Assembly: GCA_907165065.1 (NCBI GenBank)
Contig: OU015532.1
Span: forward strand, 37,118,339-37,182,338
DNA from: Caprimulgus europaeus
Taxonomy: Eukaryota; Chordata; Aves; Caprimulgiformes; Caprimulgidae
Direction: 5' to 3'
DNA length: 64,000 nucleotides
Position numbers and translations under genes: made by a program. The stretch's first letter is position 1; every line of letters begins with the position of its first letter. Positions 22,590 to 35,529 of this stretch are shown here, one piece after another. The notes beneath the pieces are model-generated. The model made no database searches. It saw nothing but the letters and a program-made list of their open reading frames with translations, and was not told where the DNA came from.

Positions 22590-23879
22590 GTAAATATTAA
22601 GTAGAAAGATGTGACACTTTCTAAGGGCTGTGAATCAATTTTTGAGCCATGTCAGTTCTATAACTTGTTCCTCAGTATTGTACTTTAATTCACATGCGTT
22701 TAGAGCATTATTTTTTCAGTCTTCTGAAGCTGCTGCTAGAGCTAATATATAGGCTAGGCTATGAATTCGATCTTATCTAATGATTATCAATGATTCCAAA
22801 GAGAAACAGCTGCTTGCAGATGAAGGAGAGCAAATACTTGGTTCTGTCCCTTGCATCATGCTCATCTGTTTTCAAGTACAGTGCCGCAAACTGCAGCTCT
22901 CAATATTGTGTGAATGTAATATGAGGTTTTGTGTGATGCCTTATACTGCTTTATATCTTCATGTTTCTTTTCTGCACAGAATTAGAGACAAGCACACATT
23001 TTTTGGGTAATAGTGAGGACTTATTGTGCAAAGAAGAAAAACTAATTCTGAATCAAGGTTTGCAAAGTGATATAATAGTTTCAGCATTCTCCACTTACAA
23101 AGAATAGACAGAGTACCCTCAGTCAGGGAGAGATGCAGACAAGTTTGCTAGAGTTCAGTTCATGCATAGACCCAAATGTATGATGTAAAGCAATACTCAT
23201 CTTTCCTGCAAAGGTATGATAATCTCATGTACACTTCCTACTTTGCATAATAAGGGTATTTCCTCTCTTTCTCTCCTTGTTGCACTTTCTAGTGGTTCTG
23301 GTCAACTTACCTTTGTTCTGATTGATCACAAGCAGATCTCTCAAGCTTGTCTGACTTAACACAAGAACAGCTTGGTGGCAAAAACAACGAAGCAGTGGTG
23401 AAAACTGACATTATTTCTGCATCTCATTTGAATGGACAAGAGAAAGAGGTTGAAGATAGACTAAACAGAATGTCGAAGAGTAGCAAATAACTTTAGTGTA
23501 ATGTCTTAACACTGATTGATGTGTTTACTTCATAATTTTGTCAATAGGACCTTTGGCAGAGCACAGCCTATTAAATAATTTTGGAATTGTGCTTGTGGCT
23601 TTTGTTGGCTCCATCCATTGCCAAAGTATCTCTAAAGTTCACTGCTTGAACATCGTTCCCTACCTCTGTCAGAAAGAGTTGAAATTTGGTAACTAGATTT
23701 GGAAGAGGAAGAAATCATTTTTTATCTTTATGATTTCTTTCTTGGCATGAAGTTGTTGCACATTGTCACATTAGATGCTCTTGATTGCAGGACTTGTGTT
23801 TTTCTTCATCATGTGGAATTGCTCTGTATGAGCTTCCTCTGAAAAGAAAGGCAGAGCTGACTCCTGAAGTGGAAGCAGT

Positions 23880-23913
23880 AACAAAATATGTTTTCAGTAA
23901 AACATATTTTGTT
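23880..23913. repeat. Perfect 15-bp hairpin
   Basis: The left arm AACAAAATATGTTTT (23880-23894), a 4-nt loop CAGT and the right arm AAAACATATTTTGTT (23899-23913) pair without a mismatch. It lies 1.5 kb downstream of the RAD51B exon. No flanking terminal repeat or coding sequence is evident. Confidence 0.85.
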
Positions 23914-24829
23914 CTTGTGGTTAAAATATTTGAAGAGTATTTGGGAAAAGCATAGTATAGTTACAATCTCTCTAAATTTTCCTGCAAATGTGAAAGATTT
24001 TCAATGCTGTGTATGAGCCATAGTTCAATGGTATTCTGAAATCAGGATGGTGTAAGAGATGGTGTGATGATTTTTGTAACACTTACAGCTTATTAATGAA
24101 AATATCATGTTGTGTCTAAACTCTCTACCACAATTATTTTTCACCTTTGAAGTGAAGAATGAGTTAAAATGTGGTGGTGCTCTGAGTGTGTGTTGTTTTC
24201 CTTTGTTTCTCTCATACCTGGTTTTTAATTAAGGGTCTGAGGTGGTAAAATGGGCCAGCATGACACTTGTTGAAAACGGAATCCTTTGTTCAGCCTCAGC
24301 ACAAGAACAGCACAGACAGCAGCAGTGCAGGCTTCTTCAGTAGTTCAAGTTTTATCAAGGGATGCAGGGGAGATAAACTCCTTTCCTTCTCTCCCTTCCT
24401 TCCCTCTTCTGTCGACTACCATTGACACGGCATTTACGTGCTGTGTTGTGTAATGGGAGAGCACAGTACAACTCCACACTGTGTGGTTTTCTCCTTCTGT
24501 CTTTTTTATCTATGATACAGTTGCTGATGGATTTCCAGTTTGCTTGAGTTTTAACTTGTGCTATCTACCTGTTAGAAAAAGTGGACTTTCAGGCCCATTC
24601 AGCATTTGATTTCTTGCTATCAAAAGATATAGCTGTGGCCAGTGTTTGTCTTTTATAACATTGAGGGGTTGACCTGCCCTGAGAAAGTCCTCCCCTTATT
24701 TCATGTTAGCTATTGAGCAGCCTGAATTAGCAATACTTTAATCTTCTGAGAATCTTGGGTACTTTAAGAATCCTTAATGAATTAGTCTTCTAGGCTTAGT
24801 GTGATACTTGTAATATTTACTGCTATTTT

Positions 24830-24940
24830 ACAACTGTAAAATTTGCAGGAAAGAGTAGTTAGGTGAGTAGCCCAAGTGCACAAAGTGGATACGTTGCAGA
24901 GGCAGGAGTAGGGGCCAGATTCACGACTGGGTTCTTATCT
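24830..24940 (+). mobile_element. Probable diverged MIR fragment
   Basis: The stretch AGTTAGGTGAGTAGCCCAAG at 24858-24877, then CACAAAGTGG, GCAGAGGCAGGAGTAGGGGC and CCAGATTCACGACTGGGTTC, parallels the MIR core (AAGTGACTTGCCCAAGGTCA, AGTGGCAGAGCTGGGATT, AACCCAGGT). Divergence is high, so the call is tentative. Confidence 0.45.
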
Positions 24941-24980
24941 CATTCTTCCTTTTCACTCATCACCATCTAAAGCTGAATTT

Positions 24981-25003
24981 GAACCAGTGACCTAGATGTG
25001 AAA
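24981..25003 (+). repeat. Dispersed motif copy 1 (GAACCAGTGACCTAGATGTG)
   Basis: This 23-base string recurs with about three mismatches at 38821 and more loosely at 38885. It follows the possible MIR fragment by about 40 bases. It may be a tail or module of an unnamed ancient interspersed repeat. Confidence 0.4.
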
Positions 25004-26362
25004 GGACCCATAACACATTATTAGTCCTGTAAGCAACTCAGACCTCTTGATTTGTATATGTCTAATATGTTGTTTTACTCCTATCCGAAGTTATAGTCCC
25101 ACCACTGTAAATGGTTTGCTAAAAGGGTGATCTTTCTCAGAGGCAGAAAGGAAAATTTCAAACTGAATGTGTTATTAGAAAGAAATTGAATGTTACAGTG
25201 GCTTTTGTTTTTGCTTCTGATTCTGCTTAGAAGGGAATTGCTTGGGTTATGTGTTAGATTAGGCAAGAAACCAAGGAAGCTGTTCATCTGATGTGTGACA
25301 AAGTTAATCTGATGAACAAGCTGAAAGGACATTGTCAAGCTGTTTCAGGCTCAAAGCTTGTCTTCTGTAAAGTAGTCATCTAGTGCATGAAAACTTGTGT
25401 CTTAAAAATGTTAGATTTTTTCATGAGAACATTAAAGGCTTCATAAAAGCAGTGCTGACTGTAAAATCCCACCACTTGGGGGATTTTAGCAATGTAAAAA
25501 CTGTTGAACTGTGTTTGTTGGTGGTACTTGTAGGAAATGGTTATATGCAGCTAAGTCCCAGATCTGTGCATGCTTCTGCTTCAAGACAGAAAACAAAATG
25601 CTTAGTTTGGTACAAATTAAAGTGCTGAATAAAATATGTAAGTTTCTGTACCTGTGGGCTGAGTCCTTGCATTCACTTGGCCTTTACATACTTGCCAGAT
25701 TATCATCTGAAGGAGCTCAGTAAGACTAATAATGTTTTTCTGCAGCTCTAAAATTCTTGGGCACATAAGGATGTAACTTCTTCCCTAGGAAGCAAACTCA
25801 GTTTTTATTTGTAGGCATACCATTCTTAGGTAGTCTTCTTGCAAACCGTGTAGGTTTGGTCATTGTAGGGGATGGGCTGGAGGATGTTGTTGTCCTTGCT
25901 TTAGGAAATAGCCTGCTTACCTCTTCCAGTCAAAGACAACTTTGAGAAGCCTTAAAGTTATTTTAGATTGCAGAGATGGTCAGATGAGCCCAGGACTATC
26001 ACTAGGCTTCAAAATATGGCCTGAAGAATTAATGCTTTATTATTTAAACATGTAAAAAGTTGCCCTTAACCCAATTAATTTTTTAAAAAATAATTTAAAA
26101 AATAGATTTAAACTGCATTAGGCAAAGCGAACAGTAGAAGTGGAGTGCAAACGTCCGCAACAAAATACTTTGTATGACTGTTAATTTAAGTTTTTAACCA
26201 AGTTATCTGTGGCTGTGCCTGTAATATTTTTGTTATTTTTGCAAAGTTCACATGACTGCATTTTACCTAATGTAGAGAATCATGAAAAATTAATTCTAAG
26301 CCTGTGTGTTTGAGCACTAGCTGGTCAGTTAAATTTGTGTTTCGTTTGTGTTCTGCGAAAAG

Positions 26363-26417
26363 ATAGGACAGTATGACCTACTTGAGGTCCCTTCTAGTCC
26401 GCCAGTGCCTGTCCTAT
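26363..26417 (+). mobile_element. Possible old CR1-like 3' end fragment
   Basis: The string GACCTACTTGAGGTCCCTTC followed by TAGTCC resembles the CR1 3' end consensus around GATGACCT..GAGGTCCCTTCCAACC. The match is short and no octamer tail follows. The same interval is bounded by 9-bp inverted arms ATAGGACAG (26363-26371) and CTGTCCTAT (26409-26417), which a CR1 origin does not explain. Either a decayed CR1 or another small element is possible. Confidence 0.35.
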
Positions 26418-29400
26418 TAATATATCTGCTAGCTGCAAGCTCTGGCTTCCTCTTGCAGACATCAGAGCCAAACGCTGTCTTTCTTGGAAAAAGCTCAGGG
26501 GTGTGTTAGTATGAACAAGACCAGCATCCCCTTCCCAGTGTCCACAAAGTGCCAGGCAAAAAAAGGAATGCTGTCTCTGGCTTCTTCAATCTCAGCTAGC
26601 ACTTTCAAATATTTGTTTGGAAAAGTCAGAATTATTTTGTGTTTAAAATTGTCTGTAAACTTGTGCTAGCTCTGGGGAGGCCAGCGTTCAATCTTCTGCC
26701 ATTTGTGATCACCAAGCGGTTTCTCATAGCATTGTATATTTTTCGTGCACGGTGTGAGCAATGAGTTTAGTCTGACCTTTTCATCTTTGTTGCTGTGATC
26801 TTGGATTCTTTTAATCTGTTGAGCAGAAGTAGGCTTTCGTGTTGTAGAGACTGGAGAAAACTAAGCTACCATAATATCTCCCACCCACAGGATTTTCCTA
26901 CTTTAGTTTGGGAGCAGAAGATTTGAAGCCGGCATCTTTGGCTTCTCTCCTTTGCTTTGTCCTTGATCTCCTGTCAGATTGTGATTAAATAACTTTATTC
27001 TTCAAGCCTTACTTTACTTTTTTTTTTTTTAATATGGGGTTATATTTTTATTTCACAACTTTTTTTTTCTTTCTTAATATTTCAAGATATTCCTATGGGG
27101 AAAATAATGAATTGACCTGCTGTTCACCCCAGAGTAAGACCCGTTCTGTAGTTTATTACTTCTCTCCTTTCAAATCCCTTTTTTCACTCTTGGTGAATGG
27201 AGAAAAAACAGCAAAGGAATTACTTAGAGGACTGAGGGGCCCCCAGAGATCAGAGGCTGTTGCTTGGTTTTGGTTTGTTTATTTATTGATTTATGTATAC
27301 ACAGATGCTTAAGGTTGGACCTGCAGGTGAGTTAATAAAAATAAAAACGAATATTCTGTAAGAACACAAATATACCTATTTTGCAGGAACTGTGAACTTA
27401 GGGATGGAGCAGCTTTGGCATGTTTTAGGCCTTTGGTATTTTAGCTGAATGCTCTGTTATCCTATTGCAAGCTGGTTTACACAGTTTTGCTTGAAAGAAG
27501 AGATAGTTTGTCTTGGATCATTGGAACAGTGGCATTAATTAATTATACTAGATTTTAATAGGACAATTCTTAAATGAATACCCTGTCTTTTTGATATGAA
27601 TGCACTCTTACTTTCTGAAACCCAAATATTTGGGAATAGTTACTGAATTTTTTTATTTTTTTATTACCATGTGGAATAATCTATATGGACATTACTAGGC
27701 CTATTTGTGAAACTCAAGAACCACGTGGCATGGTATAAGAAAGATCTTTTGATTGTGACCCCTTGTATAGACCTTGTGAAGGTAACTGATTTTTAGATGT
27801 TCAAAAATGCAATGAGTGCAAATAACAGTAGTGATATTGCCAGATTATTTGGAAGATGAATTACAACAATTAGTCCATGTCTATACTGAAGAGTAAATTT
27901 CCCAGCCAAGACTGGTGTGCAGATGTGAACCCTGAAACTAAAACACGTCACTGAAAAGGTAATGGAGTTCTCTTCTTGTTTTATGGCTCGTCAAGTTAGT
28001 GAAGTGCTACGATGAATTTTTTGCCCTCTATAGCCATGATGATACAAGGAAGTGTAGTGAGATTTGCCTGTTTTTCTTTGATATGAATTGCCACTTCTCA
28101 CTTGATGGTTTGGTTGCCACGCAGGCCCAAGAACAACTGCCCTCCCATGGTGGGACAGGAGTGCTTGATGAGCCCATCATGGGATGCTGCCTCCGGGTCT
28201 GAGCTCTGGATGTCTTGACTTCAGACTGAGTTGCTCAACTCGCTGGTTCCCATGAGCTGTAATGGAACAGCTGGAGTGGTTTCTTTCCAATTCTTTATTC
28301 TGCTGCTGGACTTCATGTCTCAGCTGTCTTTTAAGAAAACCCACCATAGACCCTTCACCAGCCTAGAGTGCTGTGGGAAGCCTTTTGTTCCTTCAGTCTA
28401 TTCTGTCTTCGAGTTACTTCTCCAGCTTTAGACCCTTCATGAAAAAGATTGTTAGGCAACATACACTGAAAGGTGGGAAAGGGTCTCATCTTCCTTAACC
28501 TGCTAGAAGTCAGATACCATATAGCCATCAACTTCAGGATAAGTAAGCAGTGGGCACCAGAAAAAGGAGGGACCTTGATAAAACTCATTAATACATGCTG
28601 GAGGGAAAAATGAGTCTCCTCAAAATAGGATTTTATTCCTGTGCTTGTACTGTGTTAGTGTTTCTGATAGCTCTGTTCTCTTAGTAGCAGTGGAGTCTGC
28701 ACCACAGCGCTTCAGTGGAAGGAAGAAAGCCCTTCTGGCTGTTGGGAACACCTGGAGGAAGTGCACCGTGCTTACAGGGCCTGGAAAAAATTATATTAAC
28801 CATTAGGGGAATTTATATTGTGGTTGCTTCTGCACGATGGAGGGTTGTGGTGGTGTGTGGAGCAGTTAGATTTCATGGTAACAGTGGTTATGTCAACCTG
28901 TACTAATTTTGATGCTACATTTCAACAGACGGGAAGTAGTGACATAATAACATCCAGCCAAATTGTAACGGCCTTTTAATAAAAAGATAAATCTCTCAGT
29001 AAAACAGTGTTACAGAGACTGTAAGACTGTACATGTCTATGGCATATGTATAAACACTTGATCTAGAGTAGAAAGGATTGAAAACTGACAGCAGGAGCAT
29101 TCAAAGGCCTCTATATATCAGTTTAGGAGAATCTCCATTCCTCATTGCCTAATTGCTGTGATGATAGAATACAAAGTTTTACTGCTTTGTTGTGGTTTCT
29201 TTCTGAAGACACGATATGACTTACAATCATTAATCAACAATTTGTAATCCAAAAAGCCTTCAGGTACATCTGCTGGAATCACTCATCTATATAATCAGAG
29301 GCATGATAACAGAGTGCTTACAGTCATAGTCGAGTGGTTAGGAGTTACCACCCCTCAGCTGCTAAGGAACTTACTTCAGGTGAGGCAAAGTGCGACCAAG

Positions 29401-31175
29401 TACGTGTTGCACCTCCCAATGCAAAATGAACTGGCTTTGCATGAATCCTGCTTCCCACACTGGTTTATTCCTGTTTTCCTTTAACTGCAGTAAGCTGAGA
29501 GCATGCAGGGGTCAGCCACTGAGTTTCAGCTGATCACATACAGCTGTAAGGCATTGTAACAAGAGTGCAATTGGTCATCCCCTTATGCCCTAAAAATATT
29601 TAAAAATAAGATTAACTCATTTTTCAGGGTGGGTGAATGTAGAAACTATATTCTCTTATACGTTGGAATTTAGACTTTTGTTTATACCATAAAAGTAGCA
29701 TTAAGAGACCTGGTTATTTAATGGTAGTAATTCCTGCTCCTCCTCCTTCTGTGGCACTACATTGTACACCAGTGTTGGTGGAATTGTTCCAAACTAACTT
29801 GTCTTTCAAATTACATTGTGAAAAATGAATTCAAGAGTAGGAAAGAGCTAAACACCGTTTGTCCCTGTGCACAATGACCAATTAAATGCTGTCTTAACTT
29901 ACTGTGGATTATCCTTAAATCTGTATAGAGGCTGAGGAAAATGGTGTTAGTTGAATCTTCATCATTCAGTAGCACTCGGTCCCATTTCTTGTGGAGTTTT
30001 ATAGTACCAGCAGTGGATCTCTTTTCTGGTGGGACTGGCAGAGATCAGAAGGATTTCTATACATGGGAAAATATCACAGTGGGAATTATATTTGGCTTGT
30101 GTCATTACATGAATCATACAGATTACCTGCCAAACTTGAGCAAGTCAGGAGTGACCCTAGGTGCAGGTGTTATGCCAAAAGGGAAGGTGAGGACAAGGAG
30201 ACAGAGGATGATTTCAGAGTCTGGTGCCTATGTTCTAGTTGCAGTTCCAGCTGGGTTTCCTCTGGGTTTACTGCAGGATATTTGAAAAAGTGTCTCCTTC
30301 TTAATCTCAGGCAGCCTCTGTGATTGATGATTCCTCTTAATCGTAAAAAGAGGACACTGGTGTTTCTGCTTAATTTGTGTGTATTTCCTGCTTTATTATT
30401 GTAATAATGATTTATTATCTTAAATGATGGAAGTTTTATAACCTATTACCCTTTTTTGGAGGTTGAAGCTGGATGCCCTGGCATGTGAATGAACTTCTTC
30501 CCAGCTACAGTCTGCTCCTAAAACATTACATTAAACCCAAACATAGTACACGATAATAAAAAGACAGTATATAGTTGATGTGTTATCAATTTAATGAAAA
30601 TAGGCAGCTTGAATATGAGCAGATTTTGCATGCTCCACATGGGCAAAATTAATCTAATCTGGATTCTGCTTGTCTTCTCATAATATCAGTTACACTAAAA
30701 AATAAGAATAAAGGAGCATTCGGAGTAACTCAAGTGCTCATTGTGCTGTACAGAAATATGCATGAAGAAATGGTAGAAAGAGGAAATGCTTGGAGCTTAA
30801 CTAGAGGAAGGCTTTGTTTATACTAATTTATACTCTCCTAAAATGTCCTGCTGTTGCTCCAGCCTCCCAGGCAAGCTGCAGCCTACAGAAGATTCCTGCC
30901 TGAGATGGGGCTTAACTGGGTATACCTCTCTTCTAAGGAAGGGTAGAAAAGTGGTGTCTTGAGTATGAATAGCTCCACTTTGTTAACAATGGGAAATTTG
31001 TTAGGAAGAAGTGAACCCCAAAGCAGATGCTACTATCAGGTAAGCAGCCGTGATTGTTTGGGAGTGATTTGAGGCAGTCTGATACCTGGCAGGGGAGCTG
31101 TGGTTTCAGGCTGGAGTAGTGTGGGCACATTTTAGCTGAATACCAAGAAGTTGTTTCTAAGCATGAAATCTGTTA

Positions 31176-31360
31176 GACCAGCTGTTCCCAAATGGTTTCT
31201 GTTTGCGCCTCTGTTTCTGGTGGTGAACTCACCCCAGCCAAGCTTGCGACCCTAAATACTAACACAAACAATCGCATCCCTGTCAGGCGCGCGACCCCAC
31301 TCTGGGCGGCTGTGACCCTGCTGGAGGTTATGACCCTGGTTTGGGAAGCGGTGGGATAGG
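31176..31360. mobile_element. Candidate hAT-like non-autonomous DNA transposon (short inverted-repeat element)
   Basis: The left end GACCAGCTGTTCCCAAATGG and the right end CCCTGGTTTGGGAAGCGGTG, read as its complement, share an imperfect terminal inverted repeat centred on TTCCCAAA. The interior repeats variants of GCGACCC or GTGACCCTG several times (near 31246, 31290, 31310 and 31330) and is GC- and CpG-richer than its flanks, including GGCGCGCGACCCC. This layout resembles the small amniote hAT-type elements that begin CAGTGGTTCCCAAAC and carry internal GCGACCCC runs. No target-site duplication is visible and no transposase is present. The family assignment is inferred. Confidence 0.5.
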
Positions 31361-32335
31361 CTGTCGGGGAGTCTTGCTGGGGAAGCGCTGATATGCCCCA
31401 TCCAGGCCAGGATCATCACAACAAATGCCTTCAGAGCTCACAGTAATTTGTAGGCCCCTGCCACCAGTTGGAGAGTGCAGCCTATTAGAGCTGACATGTC
31501 ACTTTGGTACATCAGGAACATCTCGGAGATCAAAAGGTCATAGTCCTCCCACGCTGCTGCAGCCTGTCTTCATGGACTCGTTTGTTCATCTTGCTTCCCC
31601 ATCAGTTGGCTGGCAGCGAGCCCCAGCTCCCTCGCAGCGCAGCTGATTTGGCCGTGGCTGCTGGATGTACACCAGCTGCAACTTCTGCCCCATCGCCTCC
31701 TCGTCTTGCTGCTTCTCCCAAGCCACCCTTTCCAAAACAGTGCTTCCTGAATGCTCCTTGCCTTAGTGCAGGGGTTGATGACTGTCTCTCTCTGCTGAAA
31801 TAATTAAAAGTTATATTCAAAGTAATTAAAAGCTATATAGGGCAGTGCTAGTGGAGGTGGGCTAAATCTTCCCCTATATTTTGTAAAACTAATTCTGTTG
31901 TTCATATACCCACAGATTAGATACGAGCACAGTCTTACAGATGTGGGATGCTGTTGGAGAAATAACAGAAAGTGGCCTCATGTGATTGCTGCTGTGGTCT
32001 GCAAAGCCTAGGGTCTTTGATAAGCCGTGCAGACAGCCTTTTTAACACAAAATGCCAAATTACAGATGTCCTAATTAGAGATCTGATTTTTAAGCTTTGT
32101 TCTACTGCAGTCTTAAATGGAGTTTATAAAGAACAACAATACAAATGGCTTTCAAATTTGTTTTTTTGAAAGCATTCATTACCCTAATGTAAAATAGTAA
32201 CATTTTAATAGCTAACTGACTTGATAGTCCAAGGCCATTGACTTCATAATTTACAGTCATGGAAGTTTCACTGTGGCATCACTGCATGAATCCAACAAGG
32301 GGAAGAGCCTGCAAAAGATAATTTTTTTTTTACTT

Positions 32336-32363
32336 TTGTTGTAGTTGTTGTTGTTGTTGTTGT
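32336..32363. repeat. (GTT)n trinucleotide microsatellite
   Basis: About nine GTT units with one GTA interruption (TTGTTGTAGTTGTTGTTGTT and so on), preceded by a T9-10 run at about 32321. Confidence 0.85.
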
Positions 32364-35300
32364 CAATAGGTCCTGGAAATTGCTAATAATGGCAAGAAAG
32401 AGAGAGGAGGAATTGGTGCAAAAAAATAACAATTGCTTATCTTTTGGATAAAAAACTGTATTGCATAAAATTAGCCTGGATTTAGACTGTTCAAGTCTTG
32501 TTGCAGAGCTCTATGTGGAGTTCTTTGTTTAGAGATGTTGCTGGACTGGTTTCTGTCAGTCAGGTGCATAGAAAGCATTCAAAGGAAAATGAGAACAGCA
32601 AAGTCAAGTTGTAGAGCGTGTAAGCCACGCAAGGAAATAAAAGTAAGAAAATTTTATGTTATAAGCTGGTTACTGTACATGCCACTCCCAGATGAAAAAA
32701 TTGTTTGAAACTTTGTAACTTGATCATCCCTTAAACACTAATTACATGTCAGAAAATGGAGCATAAAGTCTCCTCCATCTGTCCAGGTTGGATGTGGTGC
32801 ACAAAGGAGCATATCCGATTCATGGTACCTCTTAGGTAATCAGATGAATATCTCCCGAACTGAATACACTGTTTTGATGCTGAGTCGTTCATGTGCTGTG
32901 TTTCACATATCACATTCTGTTGAAGCTCTGTGGCTTTTCAGTAATTTCCTTGAAATCTATATGTGGTATGTCTGCACTCTTTTGAGCTGTTCTTGGGACA
33001 CGCATCAATTAAATATATTTCTGGCACTCTCTTAATGGCATAGTTTCCCTGGAGTCAAAAACCGCTCCAAAAACTGAGATCATTTGTTTAATTTAAAAGC
33101 AAAAGGGTATGGAACTACAGTTTCAGGCTTCAACAGCTATGCCCCTGTAGCTTTCAAGGAAGGGAAAAAAAATCTTGATGTCTTTCATACAAAATAAATA
33201 AATTATTGAGTTCTTTAAAGATCTGGTTTCATCCAGTTTTTTACTTCCCTTGCTTCTCTTTTAATTTTAATTCCTTTCTTTATATGGTAGATTTTCAACT
33301 TCTTATCTAATTTCATTGTTTATTGTTTTTTCTTAGCAAACCAGTGGGCTGGCTTTTGTCTTCTGGGTCTAAGGAAGAACTGTAAATGATACAGGATGGT
33401 TCCTAATTAAAATTACCGATAACCAGTCCAAATCCAGGATTGTATTTGAAGTGGTTGAAGCTTTTGGCTCTAGGACATTGTGGAAATACATACTCTACTG
33501 GAGTTGACTGCTGCTTTTTCAAATACGTTGAGAGCAGAGGTACGTAATATTCTACCAGATCCCTCCAGTAAGATTAATTCTGTGCCTCAGATAACTCTTA
33601 CCCTGTATCTGCAGTGGTGTTTTCACTGAGATCAGTGGTGTGGTTTTGAAAGAAGTCCTCAACGATCTTGCTGGCTGCATGTTTGTTCATTGTGTGGGGT
33701 GGTTTTGAGGTACACCAGCTAGAGAACTTTTGTACGAAATTAAACCAGAAGTTCCCTTCAGGTTGTGCTCAAACTGTCATGGAGGCAGAAGGATCTAAGC
33801 CAGTGGCTGGTCCTCAAGCCACAGCCAGAGCAGAGATGTTCTCACCAGGGAACAAGAGCAGATGAGGCTGGAACAGAACAAACTATTCGCGTACAGGGTA
33901 GCCTTCGGGGGAATCAACAGCAACTTTTTTGGCTGGCTGACCTTGTTGTGCCAATTTATTCACTAATGTAGGCTTGCTTCTAAACAAACATAGGAAATGT
34001 TTTCTCTTGCATGTTTTTATGTAAGTCAGGCAATACAAACCACTTCCAAAGATCAGTAGAAGGGGTTAGTAATAAGCTGTAGTGCCTGTCTCCTGGCTGT
34101 GGTAACTCATGGTTATTGAGCTCAGGTAACACTTGATCCCAAGAAACGATGGTATGACAGTTTTCATTTCAGTGGGATAGCAGCTCAAATCCTAGCTGGT
34201 AGGATTTCACAAGCTCATTTGTGCTGAAGCCTGAGCTGCCATGTCTTTCATTTACTGTTGTTTATGCGATGAAATATGACATTCTTCCTGGCCTTGGCCT
34301 ATAGCCACATCTCAGCTGCAGTGAGCATATGCCCTGAGTACCAGTTCCTGGGTCTAGTCATCCTCAGCATCTGCTGCTGAATAATCTTTCATAAGTCCCA
34401 TCCAGCTCCCCTTTTCCTTGCTGTTCCTTCTGCTTTTAACTTTAAAGTGATAATGTTGATGTTCTAAAAGTTGAAACAATGACTGTCATGTTCGAGAATT
34501 AGTTAATGTTGCTAAATTGCCACCCACTGAAAACTGTTACCCACAGAAAGACAAGTGACTAAGAAGATAAGCCTGCAATTTTTTTTAAGGCTTTAGAAGT
34601 CTGTAAACGTTTTCCTGTGTGTTCAGTAGAAATGGAGTTTAGGATAAACTTTAGTGCCTTCAAGCTAATATTGAGATTTGCCTTTCAGTGACCAAATCTC
34701 AATCTCAAGAGGAAAAGTTCATGGTGGATTCAGGTTAAATGCCAAAAAACTTCATAATCCTTGGAGCCTCTAGTTTGTTCTGTTGACTGTTCAACCAGAA
34801 TAACACAAACTAACAAAGACTGGTTGCATTATTTTCTTCCAGGTTAGCATGAGATGACTCTGAACAACATGAGATCAACATGTCAGGTGCTTTATGTCCC
34901 TAGAGTTCATGGGCTTGGCTTATGTTCAACAGCTGCCCGGTTCTCCATTTCCTGAGGGTGCATTTGCTTCTTAGTCACTGCTGTGACAGTCACATGAGGC
35001 AGCATGAAATGAGCTGTTGGGATCCACAGGGTTCCAGCAGCAGATGAGTCACAGATGCAGAGAGGTCAACACAGGCTAATCTTTCTAGTATTTACCATGC
35101 ACAGTGTAGATATATCCCGAGATGAACCTGCCTTCTGTTAAAATGAAATGTCTTTTGTCTGGGTGGGAAGATCCTGTGGGTGAGAGGAGGTTGTATCACC
35201 TTCCTGCCATTCTGACAGTGTGTAGGACTTGGAAAACTTACTTTAGCTGTGGGCTTCTCTTAGGTAGGAATACTTTTCTTTCCTCACTAGTTATAACAAG

Positions 35301-35503
35301 ATATTTGTGTTCAGCAGGCTGAATAGTAATCGTGAGCAGCAAATGGCACGTAAAGGGCAGCTCAGCCCATGCATTTTAGGGCAATTTTGAGTTTATTGTA
35401 GCTTCAGCCCAGGATTTGGTGGTTGTTCTTTTGCATCAGTATTTAAGGTGGTAGAAATTCACTTGCAGTTTGGTGTAGTGCAGTTTTGAATCATATGCAT
35501 TTC

Positions 35504-35529
35504 AAACAAACAAATAAATAAATAAATAC
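35504..35529. repeat. (AAAC)n/(AAAT)n microsatellite
   Basis: Two AAAC-type units pass into four AAAT units (CAAACAAACAAATAAATAAA, then TAAATAC). Simple repeat. Confidence 0.85.

Larger units (their letters stand above)
22590..31175 (+). other. RAD51B: Downstream RAD51B intron, first part
   Basis: No further exon was recognised. It contains the hairpin at 23880, the possible MIR at 24830, the possible CR1 remnant at 26363 and T-rich patches near 27010-27070. Two overlapping + strand frames at 29941-30323 (114 and 110 codons) are open but match nothing I know. Confidence 0.55.

Noticed and set aside
28715-28806. A frame reading AVGNTWRKCTV, reminiscent of the ALGNTWSH segment of the next RAD51B exon
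   Set aside because: Only GNTW and a few residues agree. The surrounding residues do not fit, and no acceptor and donor pair frames a segment of the right length and phase.
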